Positions 57,080 to 64,000 of a stretch of 64,000 bases of DNA are shown here, one piece after another. This DNA comes from Adineta vaga (lineage: Eukaryota > Rotifera), in NCBI GenBank assembly GCA_021613535.1, contig CP075495.1, forward strand, positions 1,240,001 through 1,304,000, in the 5' to 3' direction. Positions within the stretch are counted from its first letter, which is position 1; each line of letters begins with the position of its first letter. A program made the translations under genes and the position numbers. The notes below the pieces were generated by a model, which saw nothing but the letters and a program-made list of their open reading frames with translations, had not been told where the DNA came from and ran no database searches.

Positions 57080-57873
57080 ATGGGTTTAAGTGAAGCAGAT
57101 GTTACTAAACAGGTTTGTTTCTTCTCATTTGTTCATTTATTAAAATTCATCAGTTTCGATTTCAATAGATTCAACAAATGATTTCATTTATTCAACAAGA
57201 AGCAGCTGAAAAAGTCGAAGAAATCGAAGCAAAAGCTGAAGAAGAATTTAATATTGAAAAGAGTCGTTTAGTTTCTCAACAACGAATTAAAATCATCGAA
57301 TATTATGATAAAAAAGAGAAACAAATTGAACTTCAACGAAAGATTCAACATTCAAATTTGGCTAATGCAAGTCGTCTATCGATTTTGAAAGCTCGTGATG
57401 ATTATGTTCAAACATTGAAAGAAGAAGCAAGAAAACAACTATCAATGTTAACACAAGAACAATCGAAATATACAACTATTTTGGCAAATCTTATTGCCCA
57501 AGGTTTATTTCTATTAATGGAAAAAGATGTAACCATTCGATGTCGACGTAATGATGTTGAGTTGGTTCAACGATTAGTTCCTGATGTAATTAATCGTTAT
57601 AAACAAGAATTGAAACAAAAAGATATTCAAATTAAAATTGATGATAAGAATTTCTTACCTGATGATTCGTACGTAATTTAAATTTCATAATCGAAAATAA
57701 AATTTCGTTTTTTTTTTGTCAGAGCTGGTGGTATTGAAATCTATGCAATGGGAGGAAAAATCAAGGTATCAAATACGATTGAAGCTCGTCTTGGCATGAT
57801 ATTCAATCAAATTCTTCCTGAAATTCGCGAGAAATTATTCGGTGTCAATCAAAATAGAAAATATCATGATTAA
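57080..57873 (+). CDS. ATP6V1E: V-ATPase V1 subunit E, copy 1
   Basis: Three exons with introns 57113-57168 (GTTTGT donor) and 57669-57722. About 227 residues, the usual subunit E length. MGLSEADVTKQ, then [20 protein letters not shown] opens the long N-terminal helix ([40 protein letters not shown]). The globular C-terminus has ILANLIAQGLFLLMEKDVTI, DVELVQRLVPDVINRYKQEL and [20 protein letters not shown], and ends at REKLFGVNQNRKYHD. Subunit E forms the peripheral stalk of the proton pump with subunit G. A second, inverted copy lies at 58446-59239. Copy 1 looks closer to the family norm in the C-terminal region. Confidence 0.92.
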
Positions 57874-58445
57874 TTTATTTATCTTCTTCTTCTTCTTTTT
57901 ATTTTTATTTTATTTTTCCATAAACATTCCGGGATAGACAAAACAAGTGCAATTTTTCAAACCTTTATCAAACTATACGTTCTTTTTCTTTCTTTCATTC
58001 TTCACTTCTCTAACCGATTCCGAATAAATATGTTGTATGTCAATGTGTATGTGAAAGACTTTTAGTTCAAGAATATAAATATATATATACACCTTCGTCC
58101 CTTTTTTTCCAAAAAATATTCTTTTATTTGTACAATTAAACGGCAACCATTCACATTAAAAACAACCCATCTACACATGAAATTTCTGTTTAAGGCATTA
58201 TATTTGCCCCGGAGGTTATTGTTAAATAATTAGATATATGCGAAATGGTTATGATGCTATTAATTTTGATAAAGAATCTATGTGCGATATTTTTTCGCAG
58301 GTAAAACTAACTTGAAAATAGATTTGGTTGCGTGGCATTTTCGTGACTGACCTTTTCTTCAACATTTGTCTTTTCCTAATCTATACAAAAATAAGTAATT
58401 CGTTGACAAATAAAACATTTTCTTAGTAGATAATACGATGTCATT
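57874..58445. other. Spacer between inverted V-ATPase E copies
   Basis: 572 bp, AT-rich. No gene seen. Centre of an inverted duplication whose arms are both 794 bp. Confidence 0.5.
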
Positions 58446-59239
58446 TTAATCATAATATTTTCGATTGTTATTCATACCGAATAATTTTTCGCGAATTTCT
58501 GGCAACATCTGATAAAAAATCATATCTAATCGATCTTCAATTGTATTTGATACTTTGATCTTTCCATTTACTGTATAGAGTTCAATTCCACCAGCTCTGT
58601 GCAAAATAACAACAAAGATTCTGCTTAAATAGAATTGTTAATTACTTACAAATTATCGGAGAGAAAGTTCTTCTGATCTATTGTAACTTCGATATCATTT
58701 TGTTTTAATACTTGTTTATATTGTCGAATTGCATCAGGAATAAGTCGTTGAACGAGACCATAATCATCATATCGACATCGGATAATAATTATTGGTTCCA
58801 TGAGAATAAAAAGTCCTTGTGTAATAAGTTTCGAAAGAATCATTATGTATTTTGATCGATCTTCAATTGAAAATGCTAATTTTTTCTTTGCTTCTTCTTT
58901 CAATGTCTGAACATAATCATCACGAGCTTTCAAAATCGATAGACGACTTGCATTAGCCAAATTTGAATGTTGAATCTTTTGTTGAAGTTCAATTTGTTTC
59001 TCTTTTTTATCATAATATTCGATGATTTTAACTCGTTGTTGAGAAACTAAACGACTCTTTTCAATATTAAATTCTTCTTCAGTTTTTGCTTCGATTTCTT
59101 CGACTTTTTCAGCTGCTTCTTGTTGAATAAATGAAATCATTTGTTGAATCTATTGAAATTCAAAATTGATGAATTTGAATAAATGAACAAATGAGAAGAA
59201 ACAAACCTGTTTAGTAACATCAACGTCACTTAAACTCAT
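58446..59239 (-). CDS. ATP6V1E: V-ATPase V1 subunit E, copy 2 (inverted paralog)
   Basis: Same three-exon structure and the same total length (794 bp) as copy 1. [11 protein letters not shown], then [20 protein letters not shown]. The first half, including intron 1, is nearly identical to copy 1. After about residue 95 it diverges: [20 protein letters not shown] against RKQLSMLTQEQSKYTTILAN, and [20 protein letters not shown] against MEKDVTIRCRRNDVELVQRL. The end is [20 protein letters not shown] to [15 protein letters not shown]. The reading frame is intact, so it is probably expressed. Could be a tissue-specific isoform. Confidence 0.9.
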
Positions 59240-59540
59240 CTTACGTGCTTTCTCTGATATTTGAGTGAGATACGAACATCATTGAAAATTAGCAAATCAA
59301 TGAGAAATGGTCACAGCTTGAAATAGTCAATGATATGTTAATTAAAACTATCATTTTACAATAAAGAAATCTTTCATGGTCTTCGAAATAACTCAGAAAC
59401 TTATTATCAATAGTTAAAATTGAATTCAATTTTTTTCGAAAATAAACTATGTATATATGATTTTATTTGCAATTCAATAACAATGAACAAAATTACAATG
59501 TATATGTAAAATATTCGAATAAAAAGTTCGTTTTAATTAA
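59240..59540. other. Intergenic, nothing recognised
   Basis: AT-rich spacer between V-ATPase E copy 2 and the kinase-like gene. Confidence 0.35.
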
Positions 59541-60412
59541 TTATTGTAATAAATTCTTTACTAATATTGGATTGTCTTTGAGTTGATGTAATAAATGAAA
59601 ACAAGATTGAATCCAAGTATCATTCGGATCATCTAGATCTTCAATAATACTTATCGTCAATTTCAATCGAACAAATAAATCAAGTGAATCAATTTCTTCG
59701 CTTGTTAATGTTACTAATTGTTGATATCCACGAAGAAATACTTTTGCGCGATGTTTTCCATTTTGTTTATCGATTAATAAATGAAAAAGTGATGTTGCTA
59801 GATCAGCAATAAAGATCGATTGACAAGCATCTACAAAATCGATGATAAAAATCTTTTGATCATCAGTTAAAAGTGAATTATTCGTATGAAAATCATTATG
59901 AATCAAACCCCGTTCAAATTTATCATGTAAAGAGATTAATGCTTGTTTACATTCCATAAAATTCCATAAAAGAAATGAATTAATATTATTCATTTCTTGT
60001 TTTTCCCACCATTCATTGGTAAATTCTTCATATTCTTGTTGAATATCAATTTGCAATGAATATTGTCGAGAAGCACATCTCCATTGTGCTAAAAGTTGAC
60101 CCATTCGTTGTAAATAATCATCATCTTTATCAAGAATTTCTCGTGTTGGTTCAATACCTTCAATAAACCTTTGAACAAAAAGAAATCGAGTATCATCTCG
60201 TATTATTACTTCATTTTCTTTTGAAAGAATGATTTGAGCACATGGATATTGATATATATTACATAAAATATTTTGAAAATTTAAAATTGATTGAAGATAT
60301 TTCAAACTATGTGAATATTCAATATATTTTACAACATATTTCATTTGATCCGATGTTACAAGTAAATAAGTTTCATCTGGACAATAACCACCTTGAAGTA
60401 AAGTAAGTTTTT
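59541..60412 (-). CDS. APH/hydroxylysine-kinase-like phosphotransferase, N-terminus short or unresolved
   Basis: The open frame runs back to an acceptor-like TTGTAG at 60413-60418, giving KLTLLQGGYCPDETYLLVTS before the first Met (MKYVVKYIEY at 60344). About 290 residues. The APH catalytic loop is GLIHNDFHTNNSLLTDDQ (Asp and Asn kept), and the Mg motif is IFIIDFVDACQSIFIADLA. The Gly-rich strand is QGGYCPDETYLLV. This family transfers phosphate from ATP or GTP to small amines or hydroxyls; HYKK (hydroxylysine) is the nearest layout I know. No upstream donor in the 66 bp to the preceding gene's stop. The acceptor may receive a trans-spliced leader, or a 5' part may be missing. Confidence 0.6.
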
Positions 60413-60478
60413 CTACAATTAAATTGTATTGTTCAAATAGAATTCATTCTTTCATTATTTATCTAGAAAATCAATCGT

Positions 60479-62604
60479 TTATTTATTATCTGACTGATGT
60501 GGAATAGATTTTAAAGCTAAATTTGTTTCAAATATACTTCGAAATTTATTATCCCGAACTGCTCGAAGAAATTCACCTTGAAAAATCTATTGAAAAAGCA
60601 AAACTCCGCATAGATGATTTAATATATTAATAAAATCCAATATGAATACAAACCGGTAAGATTGTATATTGATATTTTTCAATCAATCGATATCTCATCG
60701 TTGTATGTGCACTAAAAGCACGTGTTGAATTTCCATCTGCTCGTTGTTGTTTTATTAACATTGAATTTAAGATTGGCAGAACAGCAATTCTAAAAAAATC
60801 AATTCATATTCATTTGATTTTAAACAAATAAAATATTCTAACCGTTGTTTAGTATTAATACCAATGATTTTCAAATCATCTGTATCAGGTAAATTGACTT
60901 CTAAAACTAGAATTCTATTTAGAATAATTATAAAAGAAAAAATTCAATAATTTACAATCAAAAAGTATAATAGGATACTGTTTAAATGTATCAATAATTT
61001 GACATGTATCATTGCCATATAAACGATCAATTTCTTGTTTTAATTCGAATAGAAATCGTTGATAAGTTCTTTGATCAGTTCGTATTGATGAACGATATTG
61101 ATTTGAGATCTAATTCAACTTTCTTCGAATTCAAATTAGATAAATATAAAATCAAATTTTACTTGAGTTGTATACGAAAGCATTTGATCGTTGAGTAAAG
61201 ATTTTTGAAGTGCTGGTCGATCAATAGATAAAGCATGATGAATATCGAATAATTGTCGTTGAACAGATTTGGTATAAACACCCATATCACCTAAAGCAAG
61301 CAAATCAAAATAATAAATATAAAAATAAAACTTACGAAATAGAAGTGGAAAAAATTTATGTTGAATTGTTGAAAAAAGAAGTTGATAATTATAAATATTC
61401 ACAAGCATCATCCCATGTTGTGCTTGAACAATCCATTGAGGAAAAATGATTTCATTGTCAATATTTTCATTTAATTTATGACTTAATTCAACGATTGTTG
61501 TTCGTGTATCAAAACGATTTGTTGGATCAGTTAAACATAAATAATAAATCAAACGAGAACATAATTTAATATCGATTAAAACATTTTCTTTAGATTTTTT
61601 TAATGAATTTCGAAGTTTTTCCGTTACTTCTCGTTGAAATAATTCATGAGAATAATTACATGAAGATATGAGAATAAGTAATTGACATATAACATTGAAA
61701 TTTGTTTGATGAATACCAATTTCAATTAAATAATCATTTAAAAGTGAAAACATTTCCATTGATACTTGTTGAAATTCACAATGTTGAATAAATATTAAAT
61801 ATTCAAGAATTATTAATGAACAAGATCGTTGATCATAGAGATATTTCAAAAGTGCATAAGACCATTGATCAATTGATGATATTGATGGAAGTTTAAGAAT
61901 TGAATGAAGTGTTAAACATAGTTGATTGATTAATAACAATGGAGCATTTTGAGATAAACTTGAAAATAGATAAGTTAACAATGAATTAACAATTGATGTT
62001 GATGATAATAAAGATTTAACATGTGATAAAGATTGATGTGATGAAAGATAATGAACAAAAAATGTTAATTCACAAATTAATGGTAATGAACTAAAAGAAA
62101 ATTTCAATATTCATTTTGTTTTTCAATGTTTACTAACTTGTTATTGAAATTTTCTTGATTTTTTGTTAGATCTAATATAGAATTAGATGTTTCTTTCAAA
62201 GTAATATTAACATCGAATGTGATAAATCGATAAATAAATGCTATGTGTACATAACGAAGATATCGAAGAAGAATAAATAATTGTTTTGTATTATTTCCTT
62301 GAAAATCACCGATATGATTCTTTCGATCATTTTCTAATTGAATAAATTTCGGATTAAATTTTGATGAAGTTTTTTGATAAATATTTTTTGTTATTGCAAG
62401 ATTAGTTGATGGATATTCTGAATGAATATTTGTTAATGAAGAATAAAGCCATTTCGAAAATAATGATTCATCTTCAATTGTTTTTAATAATTCTTGAATA
62501 TTTCGACTAGATTCAACTAAATCAGATTTATTTATTGATATATAACGATAATGAAACAAGGAAGTTTTCTTTACGAATTGAATATAACGAGTTATATTTA
62601 ACAT
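60479..62604 (-). CDS. FASTK/RAP-domain-like mitochondrial RNA-binding protein
   Basis: About seven exons, roughly 570 residues. The N-terminus is basic (MLNITRYIQFVKKTSLFHYR), compatible with a mitochondrial presequence. A long helical-repeat middle follows (SLLSSTSIVNSLLTYLFSSL; LLINQLCLTLHSILKLPSIS; MFSLLNDYLIEIGIHQTNF). The C-terminus has YPIILFDC, VNLPDTDDLKIIGINTKQR, IAVLPILNSMLIKQQRADGN, then HTTMRYRLIEKYQYTILPV and IFQGEFLRAVRDNK. This resembles the RAP module at the end of FASTK proteins, which handle mitochondrial RNA. The match is by pattern, moderate. The stop is only 66 bp before the kinase-like frame on the same strand. Confidence 0.5.
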
Positions 62605-63452
62605 CTAAAATAAAATAGAATATCAATATAGATATTTATTAATGTACGATTTAAATTGTGTATAGAACTATTTATCGAATAGAAATAATATTCGTTTTCT
62701 ATTAGAGGTTTAATTCATCCAATCTGTGTTTTCTTAAAGATTGTCATTAGTTATTGTAGCAAGGTTTACTTTTTTTGAGAATTCATTCATTGAAACAAAT
62801 GTGAAGAAGTTCGAATTGATCTGAATTAGTGACAATGATTGTTTTTTTTTTCGTTGAAAAGAGGAGATGAAGACGTATCGAAGTGTTTATTCTAGAGTTT
62901 TGTATTGAAAATTTTCAATCTAGTTTCTAATACAATCTTCTAGTAAAAACTGTGAAAAAAAAATCATATTTATGCTTTCTCCTTTTTTCATTAATTAAAA
63001 AAACACATTTTTCGAATACTTACTCAGTTCTCTGTCAACATTTTCCTATTATAATATTAGTTGAAGTACGATCAAAGAAAATTTATTCAAGTCTGATCTA
63101 GAGTAAAAATGTGTCATCACTACCACTACTTTTGGTCTAACCTAAATATATCTTCTGTGGAATTGTTCAGATTGAAATCAGAAATACTTTTGTTTTATTT
63201 TCTACAAGATATTGAACAATAATATTCTTTTAATATAATAGAAAAACGATAGATATTCACTTACTGCTGATAATATTCATGTATTATTACAACAAGTCTC
63301 AAATTATCGAAAGAATGAATCGTTTGAGATGAAATACCAAGAGTCAGATTCATTTAAAAACAATTTAATTTCACACGAGATGTTTTGATTTATTTTAAAA
63401 AGATTTAAAATAAGAAACTAAAAGAATATCTTATTTAAATATACAAATCAGT
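62605..63452. other. Intergenic, nothing recognised
   Basis: AT-rich with poly-A/T runs. No gene or RNA seen. Confidence 0.4.
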
Positions 63453-64000
63453 TCAAATAGGTAAATCAGTTTCATCGATTGTTTTTCTCCATATACCTTT
63501 CAAAGGATTATAGAATAGATAGAAATATTCTTCTTCAGGAATAGTTTTTACATTGATATAATTAAGATCAAATGGAATTTCATTATAATGACCAAAGAAA
63601 TGAAGTTGAATAGAGATTGGTTGAATATTTTTATCTGATATTTCGAAAGTAAATGGTTCTTCCGTTAATGTTTGCTTTGTTTTCTTGCCAATATGTATTT
63701 TAATCGATTGAAAAAGTGAAAATGGTATCAGTGCACTATCTGGATCACGACCTTCGATTAGAATATTCGATTTCTGTAATTCACTATCATTTTGACGTGT
63801 AATACGAACGCGTCGTCGTAGAATCCATGGTGGAATGGATATGTCCAATCGCTTCATCAAACCATTCATAATTACATCACTAAATGCATGTATATTTAAT
63901 GTTGCACGGGCATGTAATGGTGTACGTTGAAGATTACCAATAATTAATTTTTGTTTTCGTTTTGCTACACGACGAGGTATATCAGAAGCCGGTGTTACCG
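63453..64000 (-). CDS. SIRT7-like sirtuin, C-terminal part (runs off the window)
   Basis: Open to the right edge, so the 5' part is missing. The end of the sirtuin fold is visible: RKQKLIIGNLQRTPLHARAT, NIHAFSDVIMNGLMKRLDIS and IPPWILRRRVRI. The NLQxTP and later xVMxxLM steps are typical of the class IV (SIRT6/SIRT7) NAD-binding end; spacing favours SIRT7. An extension of about 110 residues follows (SNILIEGRDPDSALIPFSLF; YFYLFYNPLKGIWRKTIDET) that I do not recognise. SIRT7 is an NAD-dependent deacylase of chromatin and the nucleolus. The catalytic His and zinc cysteines lie outside the window. Confidence 0.75.
   Translation of the reverse strand, partial: VTPASDIPRRVAKRKQKLIIGNLQRTPLHARATLNIHAFSDVIMNGLMKRLDISIPPWILRRRVRITRQNDSELQKSNILIEGRDPDSALIPFSLFQSIKIHIGKKTKQTLTEEPFTFEISDKNIQPISIQLHFFGHYNEIPFDLNYINVKTIPEEEYFYLFYNPLKGIWRKTIDETDLPI

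Noticed and set aside
1-64000. CRISPR arrays, rRNA genes, spliced-leader RNA gene, telomere repeats
   Set aside because: Looked for regular spaced repeats, conserved rRNA blocks, a leader-like RNA and telomere-type tandem units; none seen.

Overview
The window looks like nuclear DNA of a bdelloid rotifer (Adineta/Rotaria/Philodina-like). This is inferred, not proven. The sequence is AT-rich. Most genes are split by very short introns (about 50-60 bp, GT...AG). The gene set is animal: nucleoredoxin, Spartan, p62-like, EEIG1/FAM102, Tudor, sirtuin, V-ATPase E and claudin-like genes. It is mixed with families typical of bdelloids: divergent 7TM receptors, F-box proteins, ADP-ribosyltransferase/TPR proteins, and bacterial- or fungal-looking enzymes (GH95 fucosidase, an intronless MFS transporter).

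Layout. 0-4 kb: ankyrin repeats spliced into a GH95 alpha-fucosidase (- strand, apparently frameshifted), then a small Ly6/uPAR-type surface protein. 4-7.7 kb: gene-poor, with decayed coding remnants. 7.7-13 kb: RNase III-like protein lacking one catalytic glutamate, a small membrane ORF, a rotifer-type sensor-like domain protein, a secreted tubby/LURP-like protein and an MFS transporter. 13.8-20.3 kb: two F-box proteins, a possible ART-fold protein, a Ser-rich protein and a small mitochondrial-type protein. 20.8-27 kb: GPCR, claudin-like 4TM, a pseudo-kinase/OTU-like fusion, TMEM272-like. 27-34.7 kb: degenerate ART-TPR protein, alpha-amylase, ankyrin/SOCS protein and nucleoredoxin, with a 220-bp direct repeat on both sides of the amylase-ASB pair. 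34.9-46.8 kb: 1-TM peptide, second GPCR, Spartan, B-box protein, p62-like, EEIG1/FAM102, Tudor. 47.9-56 kb: peroxiredoxin 6, coiled-coil protein, inverted pair of tRNA-Asp genes, giant helical-repeat protein. 57-64 kb: inverted duplicate of V-ATPase subunit E, APH/HYKK-like kinase lying directly behind a FASTK/RAP-like gene, and the C-terminus of a SIRT7-like sirtuin running off the window.

The most unusual signals are: the ankyrin-GH95 fusion; a kinase-OTU fusion with both active sites damaged; the tail-to-tail V-ATPase E pair with near-identical 5' halves (including the intron) but diverged 3' halves, which suggests patchy gene conversion; the tail-to-tail tRNA-Asp pair; and several short dispersed repeat families shared between intergenic and intronic sites. 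No CRISPR, rRNA or complete autonomous transposon was seen.
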